Shown piece by piece: positions 11,580 to 22,600 of a stretch of DNA of 64,000 nucleotides; position 1 is the first letter of the stretch, and each line of letters begins with the position of its first letter. The notes under the pieces are model-generated. The model had not been told where the DNA came from. It did no database searches and worked only from the letters and a program-made list of their open reading frames with translations. The translations under genes were made by a program, and so were the position numbers. Source of the DNA: Conchocele bisecta (taxonomy: Eukaryota > Mollusca > Bivalvia > Lucinida > Thyasiridae). The stretch spans positions 69,926,828-69,990,827 of the forward strand of contig CM055274.1 of NCBI GenBank assembly GCA_029237695.1, read 5' to 3'.

Positions 11580-12550
11580 CCAGTTGAGTTCGTCGTTATA
11601 ATATATATATTGCTGTGGCAATGAGTGCCACCACTGTCCGCCACCAAGGCATGCATATAAATGCAAACATCCATCATACATGTATGCCTTGCATCCCTCA
11701 AGATATGTTGAGTCATTTATTTTCGTTTTGGTGTAAACAGTACATCCACGCATCTAACTATATGAAAATCTACATAGATATGTGATCACGTTTTTATTTT
11801 ACAATTAATAACAAAAGACATGTAAGCAGAGGTTTTGAGTAATTTACTAACTGTTGACTGGAACAGTATTCCAATGTAACACGGCTCTGAATTTGCATGA
11901 ATTTGCAGGATGCAGATCTGTTGATAGTCCTCTGTAAGTACTTGTCGGTATCATATATTCTGCAAGACACATTTCTTTAGACAATATATCTATAGTTAGG
12001 ATCATTACGAGTTAAAAGATGATTAAGCTATTAGTCATCCGCGTAGGAGCATTTTTATTATTTGGGTGGGTGAGTGATGGCAAGGTAACCTGGTACTGAC
12101 AACCCTCAACAAACAAAACACCGTATGTTTACATTCTTAAATCAATAAAATTAAAATGTATAAAGGGTCAGAGAACCAATGCACGATTCGTCGGTACTGA
12201 CAACAAAATAACCATAGCCTAGTCTTACATTATAATGGTGATGGTGGTCTGAGGTGTCTATGTGTGTGTGAGTTGGGGGGGGGGGGGGGTGTGGAGGGGC
12301 GAACCTAAATTACTAAACCCTTTCGAAATCGAAATTGGGAGGGGAGCGGCCCCGCTGCCTCCATCTCAAACGCCTATGCAGCGATGTAAACTATAGATAT
12401 TTATTTGTGGTATTATGTCAGTTAAACAATATGGCATGTGATACCTGTAAAAAATATGCAACACATATGGAGAAACACATGATAATATGTGATACAACTG
12501 ATTAGCGTTACTCTAGGTAGTATCAGACATTGTCGCTGTGATGTGAAAAT
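10263..12550. other. Interior of FB1, no gene seen
   Basis: AT-rich DNA. A (TA)n run lies at 11552-11579 and a poly-G-cored stretch at about 12275-12380. Open frames are short and lack domains. Confidence 0.5.
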
Positions 12551-13539
12551 GAATAGTTTGATATACTACATAGAGTTCGTCTTCAAATGTTGGCGGCCAT
12601 TTTGAATTAATAAATTTAAAAGCGTCAAACACACATTATAGGTAACACGAATTTATTATTTACATAGATCCTGATTAACATTTCACCAACATTCTTTGAA
12701 TTATATGGGATAAATGCGGTTGACATCGTTCATCATGGTTTAGGTCCTATTTGCTTAAATGACAGCCATCTTGATTGAGAGGTATCATGAGTTTTGATGG
12801 TTTATTTTGTATGATTCTTGTATTTATGATGCATATCACTGATGTGAAATTGCTTCACACAAAAGTGTTCAACAGGTGCAATAATACTTGTTGTTGCCTA
12901 CATACAATATTGAAATGTTTTTCTACATTTTGGGGTCCATCTTGGATTTTTATTGATAACATTCTATTCTTTTTTAGCTAAAAACAAATTTTCTTTTGTT
13001 AAAAATAAATGTACCATGTGTCTGAGTTATAGATTAGTTTTACCCCAGTTTTTACATACATATTGTTTTTATTGCAATGCCGGCTATCAGATATTCCACT
13101 TCGCCTATTTTTGGAAGTTTCCCTAATTTATATTTTGCAGGCATATTTTTGCTGAAATGTAAGCATATCATGGAGCTAAATGCAATTGAGAAACTATTTG
13201 AAGCAGCTTTTTCAACCTTACAACAATTATTTTTTTCCATCAATTGTCAAAAGTGTGTTTTTTTACATATATTTTGGCGGCCATTTTCAATTCTGGGTTG
13301 CCTAGAACCCGCAAAAATGTTACTCGACGTTGGTTGGATTTATCATGTTTATGCTATTCTTTCACATTTAATTATACACTTACTGCATCTGATTTCGTGA
13401 TTTTGGATTTGACCTAGTTTCAGGTATTTCCTCAAGGTTGATGTTGGTAAACATTTTATTTTCTTCAATAACTAATATCAAAGACTTGAAAACAGTTGAG
13501 AAACTAAATGTTGATCGTCAGTACGTATGAAATGGTGCT

Positions 13540-13800
13540 TGTGACATATGTGACCAGTCTTGCAACTGATATGTGGCTGTGATTGGAGAACTGGTGTTTA
13601 TGACATGTGTTGCCCTGTCTAGCTCCCCGACTGTGACTTGGGCAATATGCCTTATACAACGTTTGTCAGTGTAGCCCCTGATATGTGACTGGTGTAATAA
13701 GACTTATGACATTTGTCATCAGTCAACCTAATAATGTGTGACAGTGACTGAAACATCGGGCTTATGACATGTGTGGCTAGTCTAGATACATATATGTGTG
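13540..13800. repeat. Degenerate tandem of dispersed repeat K
   Basis: Blocks such as CTTATGACATGTGTGGC and ATGTGTGACTG recur about every 60-70 bp. Better single copies lie at 17229, 32895 and 57302 (GGAGAAATGGGGCTTATGG, then TTTGTGACC). The same core underlies the 35-bp satellite. Confidence 0.55.
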
Positions 13801-14046
13801 ACTGCGTCTGGGTCGGCTTTTTTTTATTTTTTCATTTTATATTTTAGTACTGTCATAATTCCTGCTTGTCAACATGATTTGATGGATCTAGCAAATAGTA
13901 AACCAGCTAAAACATGGCTTCATGGCGAAAGTGACCGAAATTGAGACTTTTGATTCTTTCTTTTTTTTCAGATACGCCTAAAATAGGCATGGCCATCCTA
14001 TTAGCATATCATTGGGTACGATCGGCTGTCCTCACCAAAGGAATTT

Positions 14047-14239
14047 TTAACCCTTACTACGCTGAATTAAATGTTGTCGTCTCGTTGTCAATATTTCTCG
14101 ACAAAAACCTGGTTTTGACAGCACATGAGAATCGTCTCCGATTCTCATGAGCTGTCAAAACCATTTTTTTTGTTAAGAATTAAAGCAAAAATTTAAAACA
14201 GCAGACGGCAATTTCCGTCAACAGTGTAGGAAGGGTTAA
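14047..14239. mobile_element. TTAA-flanked MITE family J, copy 1
   Basis: It runs from TTAACCCTTACTACGCTG to AGGAAGGGTTAA. A central hairpin AGAATCGTCTCCGATTCT lies between inverted TTTTGACAGC arms. Other copies are at 18052-18288 and 32644-32857. Confidence 0.8.
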
Positions 14240-15188
14240 CGGCCTTTTGAGAAGGTGTTTTAATGACCGAATGAGGAATCGTGCAGACCCTGATAAAACT
14301 GCGCAGGCTGATCAGGACTACATCGCTCGGAAAAGTCATACACCTCATGTCACCTGTCACATATGACAACAGGAGGTAGTAAAACATTTATATAGGGAGG
14401 GATATTTCATGAATGTGTTTCAATGCAATGACTAGTATCTATATGTATATGTTATTGTTCACATATTGGAGTTTTATGGAATTAAATGCGAGGGAGCGCT
14501 AGCTACCGCATCATTTAGTTCCTGAAAAATCCAATATGTGAACAATAACTGACTTATAGTTCAGCCAAGTGTACAATGCAATGTCCCTTCCCAGTATTGA
14601 TTTGCCATGTCCTGTTGAACACTTGAAGATTAAATCTGGTAATACACCCCTTATTGGGGTTAAACGTTGCAATATGTGAAATAAGTGGAGCACAATACTG
14701 TCTAGCGATTGGCTTAGAAAGTAAGGTGAACTATAAACGAGTATAGCACATGTACACAAAGATAATATATTTTCTACATAAACGTTGAATACAAATGTAC
14801 ATACATATGTAAAACATAACATTGTGACACCGATGATACAAGCAGTGCACATGTTAACAAGAAGCAAATGTATTGAACACACCACCACAACGTATAATAT
14901 ATAATTTCTCAATGTTTAAGAATTATCCCACCTATCATATATACTTACATTCTACCTAGTAAAAGTAAGTGGCATTTAACACATTACATACTTGTCATGT
15001 GACCTTTAACCCGTACTAAATTAATTGACATTAACTTTTTCATGTTTATTTTAAAAAAAATATTCAACGAATATTAATAAAAACTAACGACATTATCCAA
15101 ACATTTACCCCTTACGATTATAACTTTTGATGCTTTTTTGCTAAGCTAGCTACGATGTTTCCGACACGGCTGTTTGAGCAGGCAATGA
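14240..15188. other. Intergenic, one 98-bp inverted pair
   Basis: GTTATTGTTCACATATTGGA at 14451 is inverted exactly at 14529-14548. A 133-codon hydrophobic minus-strand frame (14912-14511) overlaps this inverted pair and has no domain or splice support. Confidence 0.45.
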
Positions 15189-15768
15189 TTAAAGGTACAT
15201 GCCCACTCAGTAGGCACACACTGTTCTTTATATGAATTAAATAAGTGTATAGTTGTGTCACTATTCCACCAGTTCTAAAAATTACGAGTGCCCGCTATAC
15301 AGATGTAATAATTTTGTAATGTTTATTTTACTGACATTCGTTCATTCATTCGGCTCATATTTAAGGGTGGGAATTGGCTCGGACAGTGACGGTGACAGTG
15401 ACGTGTGGTATTTATTTTACTGATAGTGACTCGCGGTGGTTTTCATATGCAAATGAGGCATACTATATTTTTAAAATTATTTATACTAATTAAATGCATC
15501 ACCTGAAAAAATATTATTTTCGACAGATTACAAATTATGATCATTGCACATCAAAAAATAAATACAGTTGAATAAATAGTAATGTCCGTTAACATTTTAT
15601 GAAAACACGATTATCGCCCCTGATATCAGTGTGAAAATTTACGGCATAATAATTTCAATCAATACGTGGGATAATGGTGAATGAATGTTTATTTTGTCAG
15701 AAAATGTCTCAGATGATGTCTCTGATATAAAGAACATTTTGTGCCTACTGGGTGGGCATGTACCTTAA
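15189..15768. mobile_element. MITE family A, copy 2
   Basis: TTAAAGGTACATGCCCACTC at the left and GGGTGGGCATGTACCTTAA at the right. The interior is collinear with 882-1346 plus an extra segment near 15345-15400. Confidence 0.85.
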
Positions 15769-16371
15769 GGACCCGTGGGGCCCCTGAGCATCCAATGATT
15801 CATGCATAATTGCTTCGTAAATGTGAAGGGATATATGCATAACATACATGTGAACATTTTCTTCTTACTATATCCCACACAGTGCATGGAGTTGCCATGT
15901 CGGCCATCTTAGTGTGTGCAAGCCATCAGCCAGTTTCACCTCTTATTGCGTTTGAAACATACCACTAATAATATAACAAACACATGAATACAATTTGGTG
16001 CAACATGATGGGGATACATCAGACAACAGCTTGCTATGCCTTGTTTTCATCAAATGTATATACAGAGTCTGATATCTGAAGGGTTTCTTGACCCTTTGTT
16101 AAAATGTTTGAGAATTCAGTAAATATTGTGTTTGTTTGTTTGTTTATTGGTGTTTAACGGCCTATCAACAGCTAAGGTCATATAAGGCCGGGCAAACGGG
16201 TTCAATCCCATTTTAACCTGCTGCATTGGCGGGAAAATCCTAAAATCAGAACGGAATATTTACATCGAGATAAAATATATTCAGCCCTGAAATTAGAATA
16301 ACCTGACCTGGTGCCAGGTCCATGCCACACCAAAGTCACTTGGACCCTTCCCCTAAAATAGGATTACGAAT
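15769..16371. other. Intergenic with a short dispersed repeat
   Basis: No gene seen. 16136-16200 carries TTGTTTATTGGTGTTTAACG and following bases, a dispersed repeat also found inverted near 1980-2025. Confidence 0.5.
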
Positions 16372-16526
16372 AATCGTAATACTCCCATAAGGGGTATAAC
16401 CAGATTCAACTGTCACATACAAAATGCCAAAGACGTATGTGATGGCCAAACCAGGTCTCCAGTCGGAATTCCGGTAAGGATGAACCCCGATCGTTAAATT
16501 ACCCATCGCATACTCCCACCTGCCAC
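16372..16526 (-). repeat. Dispersed repeat C, copy 2
   Basis: Reverse complement of 1519-1690 with scattered substitutions. The same frame is open on the minus strand. Confidence 0.6.
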
Positions 16527-17757
16527 CCACTAGTAAAGATTGTGTAACAGTAAGAACAATACACAGTGCTGTAGATATATACCTGTATTACCATATATAC
16601 TGCATCGATTCCAGTGACTTGTTAGCAGCTATCCGAGTGTATCGTTACTACTGTCTACTTGCCAGCTATGCGAGTAAATACGGCTTTTACCTGTGTCAGA
16701 TATACTTCTAATAATATACAGTACATCACTTTGACATTTTACACATTGAACAACTGTCCACTGCATATTTTGTGACTGATGGTAGAAAAGCTCAGATATC
16801 TAGGCTTGTGTGTAGTCTGCTGAAATAAAATTTATAGGACGTATTGCACCAAATGTTATTACATTTGCTGCCATGTTATTGGTTGTACGTGTCAAATGCT
16901 CCAAGTGGTGAAATTGTCCGATAGCATGTACCAACTAAAATGGTGGAGATGGCAACGTAATGCTCCTTATAATATACTCTATGAAGAACAGGATCAGATA
17001 TACTTTACATAGATATTCAGTCACATGTATGATTCTACTACATATGAAACAAAAGGTCATATTCTATATAGTCAGTCCTTAATAGCTGTTTAACTGAAAT
17101 ATCAGAGGGGAATTATGAATGTCGCTGGCCGTGCACAGACAGTAGAAGTTCCCTAATATAATCCACTCGGAACACCCCTGTAGGTGAGGACATTAATTTG
17201 TATTGGTTTCATAGCATTGTCATTGGTGGCTGTGACTGGAGAAATGGGGCTTATGGGATTTGTGACCAGTGGAGCTCCTGATTAAATAACAAAGTCATGT
17301 AGCTTGGTAGCGACACATATTGTTTGCTAGACGCATGGTGGTTGTTTCATTAATGGAATGGTGAACGGTGTACATCTAGAGCAAACGAGGGTGCACATGC
17401 TGATCTGGATCTACACTCATCGCAAAAACCATTAGCCCAATTTATCGCCCAGTTACAGCCACATTTATCTCACGTAAGCATATGATCGCAAAGCACACAC
17501 TCATGCCTTGGATTATACTATAGTAATATACCCACTTGATTTAAAGTGGAACATCTCTAAAGCGGACACCCTGGAAATCAGGAAGTTTGACTGGTCGAGG
17601 CTGAACAGTGCAAACTGCGTGATTTCGAGTAAGAATTTATAGAACGTGATCAGAACGTGACCTGATTTGTGTCTACACTCGTCGAAACGTTTATCAGTTG
17701 GCGCCTCCTCGAACATAGATAAAGAGGATATTTGTTATTGAAAGACATCGCGTCTCA
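16527..17757. other. Intergenic with a copy of dispersed repeat K
   Basis: 17229-17430 reads GGCTGTGACTGGAGAAATGG, then GCTTATGG, ATTTGTGACCAGT and, further on, GATCTGGATCTACACTC. A fragment of the pogo-like TIR (GGAACATCTCTAAAGCGGAC) lies at 17548-17575. No gene is seen. Confidence 0.5.
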
Positions 17758-17935
17758 GGGGGCCGTTTCACTAAACTTCCTACAACTAAAATGTTCGTAA
17801 GTGCAAAATTATGATAGTCTGTAAATTTCACATTAACAATATTTTCTTGTAAATAATTGTTGGATTTACATTTATTGAGCATAGGCTGCATATGCAGCCT
17901 ATGCTCAATAAATGTAAATCCATTTTTTGTTGTGT
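17758..17935. mobile_element. Palindromic MITE family E, truncated copy
   Basis: The left arm GGGGCCGTTTCACTAAACTT runs into the perfect central palindrome GAGCATAGGCTGCATATGCAGCCTATGCTC. The right arm is missing after about 17930. Full copies are at 30936-31164 and 46874-47115. Confidence 0.8.
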
Positions 17936-18051
17936 TAGCAAACATGTCCGGCAACTCATAGGTACCGCTGCGTCCGGAATATGATATAAATCTACAATTA
18001 AATTAGATTTTTCACTCACCCGTTTCGTCCCATATCTGAGACCCAGTGCCT

Positions 18052-18288
18052 TTAACCCTTAAAAGCCGGGAACCGAAAATGTCGTCTGCTGTTGTTTCAT
18101 AGTTTGTATTCATTCTCAGTAAATACATGGTTTGATAGCACAAAAGAATCATTTCCATTGGAAATGATTCCAAAGTACAATGTACTGTCAAAGCATGTTT
18201 TCACAAGTTAGCAAACATGTCCGGCAACTCATACAACTCAAACATAAACAGCAGACGACAGATATAATTTAGCATGTGTAAGGCTTAA
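18052..18288. mobile_element. TTAA-flanked MITE family J, copy 2
   Basis: Starts TTAACCCTTAAAAGCC and ends near AAGGCTTAA. It shares GTCGTCTGCTG and the hairpin AATCATTTCCATTGGAAATGATT with 32644-32857. Confidence 0.65.
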
Positions 18289-18984
18289 GACAATGTATAC
18301 AATATTCAGTACACTATTAGTTTACTATGACATGCACGTGTAACGAATGAGTAGAATGGCTGCGCAGAAGGTCGTGATAATGGCTGTGGATGATGATGAG
18401 GCAGTGACGTCATTTCCTGAAACGAAACCGATACTCTGGCTTTTAAACGTGCGTGATTAAAGGTTACCACTAAGCTGCCCATTTTACCAATACATGCTTA
18501 GACTATTCACGTACATTGTTTTTAAGGACATTTCAACTGTAACAAACCACAGACGACAATATATATGTTCTGCCTTATGGGATAGGTTAAAGAATGAGAG
18601 CATTATCGTCTGCCTGTATAAATACTTATCGCCCCTGATATCTTGGATTATCTCCCACACAGTTAGGCAGTTCGGCTGCGGATCTTACAACTGTGACAAT
18701 GGGTCAGTGGAAGAAGGGAGCTTCTGCACGCCCGGACTTTAAAGACGTATTAAGACGACTTCGCTATCACGTAACTAGACATGTCGATCCGTAGCGGTGA
18801 ATAAAATAATGCCACGGCGGACTATTGAGCGGGGGCTCTGAAAACAAATCAATATATACTCACACATTGGTGTTTCCTGCGTTCTAGAGCCAAAATAGTG
18901 CCACGGCGCGCCTTGGCAGCCGTGGTGGTGTCTACGGCCGTGCTAGATGGCGGAAATATGCCACCATACACAAAGCATAATGGT
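18289..18984. other. Intergenic, no gene supported
   Basis: A moderately GC-rich patch near 18780-18970 repeats GCCACGGCG twice. An 82-codon forward frame at 18494 lacks any recognisable domain. Confidence 0.4.
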
Positions 18985-19485
18985 TAGACCACACCAAATA
19001 ATTTTACTATATAATTTAACCGAATCCCGTCTTATAAGGCCAGTCCCTCCTACTTTCACTATTCCCTATAAGGCCAGTCCCTCCTACTTTCACTATTCCC
19101 TATAAGGCCAGTCCCTCCTACTTTCATTATTCGTGGATATTGTGGGAACTGTAGCCAGTCTGTACTGGTTCTCCATGAATTAAACAACATGTTCACTTTA
19201 ATACTCCTAAGAAAGAAAAATCCAACCTCGTCATATCCCCCAATATTGATTACATGTTTTGACCACGGAAACTCTGTTTACATCACGTGACCAACAGGTT
19301 TAGTGTTTTCCTTTAAATGCTACAAATATGCTGAAAACTGGAGTTAAAAGCACCCCAAAATGTTCATAAAGTGAAACTGGGTAGAAACAGATCAAGATTT
19401 GCAAGCAAACTAGGTCTGTGACCTCAAAACGCCCGCACTATTTATTTTTTATACTGGACTACTTTTGCATATCCCCTGGGCGATT
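18985..19485 (+). repeat. Dispersed repeat Z, copy 1, with a 34-bp tandem triplication
   Basis: Collinear with 57894-58369 and with the reverse of 51602-52030. Shared blocks include ACTCCTAAGAAAGAAA, AAATGCTA.AAATATGCTG and GGCCTCAAAACG-like text. The 19037-19135 segment repeats AAGGCCAGTCCCTCCTACTT and its 14-bp tail three times. Confidence 0.75.
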
Positions 19486-19509
19486 TCGCGCCATTTGGTA
19501 TCCTCTAAC

Positions 19510-19699
19510 CTAATCACAATATTTACCGGAAACCGTGGAAGACTGCCCCAATTTCGGCGCGAGGTACTCCCAGAATGCGCACTCCTTATTCCGGAAGCCG
19601 TGTTTTACAACCGTGCCCGACTCGCAGGCTAGGCACAAATAGGACTCCGTATCTTCACTGAACACCGGCCAGGCGGGTAGCATGTCGCTGTTAGGGTTC
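19510..19699 (-). CDS. Esterase exon 3 (C-terminal)
   Basis: Acceptor TATTTACAG|GAACCC completes the split Gly codon from exon 2 (phase 2). It encodes residues 511-572, including LPAWPVFSED and the final loop cysteine in ECAFWEYLAPKL, and ends in TAG. Confidence 0.85.
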
Positions 19700-22600
19700 C
19701 TGTAAATACATTGAAACCTCTCTAAACCGGACACCCTGGGAGGTCCACAGGGCGTCCGGTTTACAGATGATCCACTGTGAATCAGACAAGCACACAAAGA
19801 CATGACTGCGTTATATGCGACCAAAACATTAATTTATATCATAAATAAATCGCAATGTTTCACCATACTTCTTAAGCCCAGGGATGTTTTTTTGGGTGCC
19901 CGGTTTAGACATGTTTTACTGTAGACACACGACTAGACAAATGGGACAATAAGACGTGTACGACCAGCATAGGTCAGTATCCTCTATATGAAGCCAGTTC
20001 TTCACAATACATACTTTTGAAACTACTACACAGCACATTGTATGAAAGAAATTCATGAATCATTTTCTCATTTAAAAACTATACATAAATGAATATGATA
20101 TTTTGTAAACGTTTCACAAGGAACGAATCAAAGAGGAGACTAAACTCAAAAGTTACATTAAATGTATTGCATAAGAACAACATGATTCCTTGCAGCTGTA
20201 TGGATCAACGACCGTGATTTCATGGTTTCATGCACAGGGGTCCGAAGTTGTGCTGGGAAAAGTGTACTGAGTCCGAATCGGTGGGCGTCTTAGCACAACT
20301 TCGGACCATAAGACGCCCACCGACTAAGACGCCCACCGATTCGGACTCAGTACACTTTCCCCAGCACAACTTCGGACCCCTGTGGTTTCATGAGAAAATA
20401 GAGAAACGTGTTTAAGATACACACGAATGTTGGTTTATAGTGAATTTAATTGCTTAAGAATTAAGTAACTACCACGTTCACCGATGTTTTCTTCCCTGGG
20501 GGCCATGGCGATTATAGACCACAGTTTTATATCACTCGGTATCGTATGGTGGTACATTTCTGTCATCCACATAACCGTTGACGAGATAACGTGATAAAGG
20601 TACATTCCCACTCAGTCGGCACATATCATGTTTATAGGATTAAATAAGTGTATAATTGTGTCACTATTCCACCAATTCTAAAAATTACAAGTGCCCGCTA
20701 TACAGATATAATCATTTATTAATATTTATTTTACTGATAGTGACCCGCGGTAGTATCCGGTGGTATATGCAAATGAGTCATGATGTTTTTTTAATTGTTT
20801 ATACTAATTCAATGCGTCACCTGAACAAATAATATATTCGACAGATTATAAAGTATGGTCATAGCACATAAAAAAATAAATACAGAGAATAAATAGTAAT
20901 GTCCGTTTACATTTTAAGAAAACACGGTTATCGCCCCTGATATCAGCCTGGAAATTTACGTCCGATATAAAATGTATAATAAAGCTAGTCAATACGTGGG
21001 GTAATGGTGTATAGTTGGCACTCGTAATTTTTAGAACTGGTGGAATAGTGATACTAGATTCGTCTTATTTATCTCGACACATTTATCTCGCCCTGACCAA
21101 TTAGTAAATCATCTTGACGAGACATGTATGTAATTTAGACGACTTGTAATGTGTATTAAAAACGATTTAGCGAGCACGTAGGTGGTATAAATATTCCACC
21201 ATAGTTTCTAAAGTTCGCCGTGATTGTTTGCCCCAGGGATAAGAGTTTACGCCGATTATAAAACCACAGTTTTATGTCACTTTTGGCTGCTCAAAGTTCA
21301 AACACCTTAAGCGCATGGACCGTGCTGGTCGCAGATGCCTTCTTAACTCTTTGCATGCTGGGAAACTTGTGAGCTATAAATAGTTAACTAGCGGACAAAA
21401 AATAATCATATTTTCTTGTATTTCTCCCCGTAAATATCATGAATATGTCTTTGAATTTCATTAGAATTCTAATGAAATTTCAACACATATTTACAGAAAT
21501 AAATAAAACATATACTCATAATTCGTTTGGCGGATATTTTCACCGCTAGCATGAAAAGAGTACATTTAATCCTGTAGTGATTGAAATTTATAAGCTGTCT
21601 TAGAAAGTTGACTCATAAATATCTGATAATGACTGCTCCATGCTGATTCTGGGCTATACCATTAATCGAAAGAGGGATTATATTTTATAAAATATCTTGA
21701 CAAATACTGACAAATACTGTAGATCCTGATGAGACTCATTATGCTTATTATATAGTCCGTTTAACAGCAAGCACATACACTGTACATACAGTATATACAT
21801 ATGGGAAAGCCCCTGCATGGGGACAGAACGATACTGCATTATACATTGTTTTAAAGTAACTCTTTTTATTAAATTTTCGACCACACGGTCTTTAAGAAGA
21901 CCATGTGGTCGAAAATATTATAAAAAAATAATGACTTTAGAACAATGTGTATTAAATGTGCTTCCCTTCGGAGGTTATTGGAAGATACTGTATTACATTC
22001 TCTTAAAATATGTAACCTTAAAGAAACGCGTACCCTACCATCATCCATAAATATTGTTTCATAGGCGCACGTGTCAGGCGAAGGGGATGGGGGAGGGGGG
22101 GGGGGGTCAACGGGGTCTGCCCCCTGTCCCCCCTCCACTCCCATATAATAATTTTGTTTTTTATTTTTTGATTGGTTGCCAGTACGACGTTACCTTGTCC
22201 CCTAATAATTCAAACGCTTATTTGTTTGAATGAATAAATCTTACCCTGATTTGGCGAAGTTGGTGAAGTACGCGATGGCCATGGTGCTGACCTGCCGATC
22301 CGCCCCTGTATAGTTGGCCCCCGACCGTAAAGGTAGCCCGAATATACTGTCTATCTCGTACCCGTGCATTGTCCCCATCCACGCGGGCCACGGGTTGCCC
22401 GAGTTTCTGTACTCGAACGAGTATACATATGTGGACCCTTTACTGGGGTCCTGGCGGGCGTGAAATCTCGCGGCGTCTCGCACGGAGCACTGGAAGTAGA
22501 CGTCTCCTACTGGAATAAATATAGAAGATCCTATGAGTGGTGAATATGGTATTTATCATATGGGTTCCAGGTGCTGTTCCAGGCAAGGGCGTGCTAGTCG

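Larger units (their letters stand above)
8782..13479. mobile_element. Foldback element FB1 with AAGATGGCCGCC-bearing arms
   Basis: The left arm from 8782 (GATATTAGTTATTGAA, CCTTGAGGAAATACC, then the motif) is matched inverted by the right arm ending at 13479 (GGTATTTCCTCAAGG, TTCAATAACTAATATC). Motif-bearing sites face inward: about 8853, 9011, 9211, 9369, 9544 and 10521 forward; 12591, 12762, 12940 and 13276 reverse. The arms are diverged but collinear for hundreds of bases (both carry a block like GTTGCCTAGAAC/GTTCTAGGCAAC). The interior (about 10.6-12.55 kb) shows no gene, so it is non-autonomous or decayed. Confidence 0.75.
19700..22244 (-). other. Esterase intron 2, filled with repeats
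   Basis: This 2.5 kb intron holds a pogo-like MITE (19707-19922), a nested palindrome (20233-20384), a MITE family A copy (20595-21048), a hairpin MITE (21843-21950) and a poly-G element (22075-22140). No additional coding exon was seen between 19923 and 22244. Confidence 0.7.

Noticed and set aside
14511..14912. 133-codon hydrophobic minus-strand frame
   Set aside because: It overlaps an inverted repeat, is AT-rich with skewed composition and has no recognisable domain.
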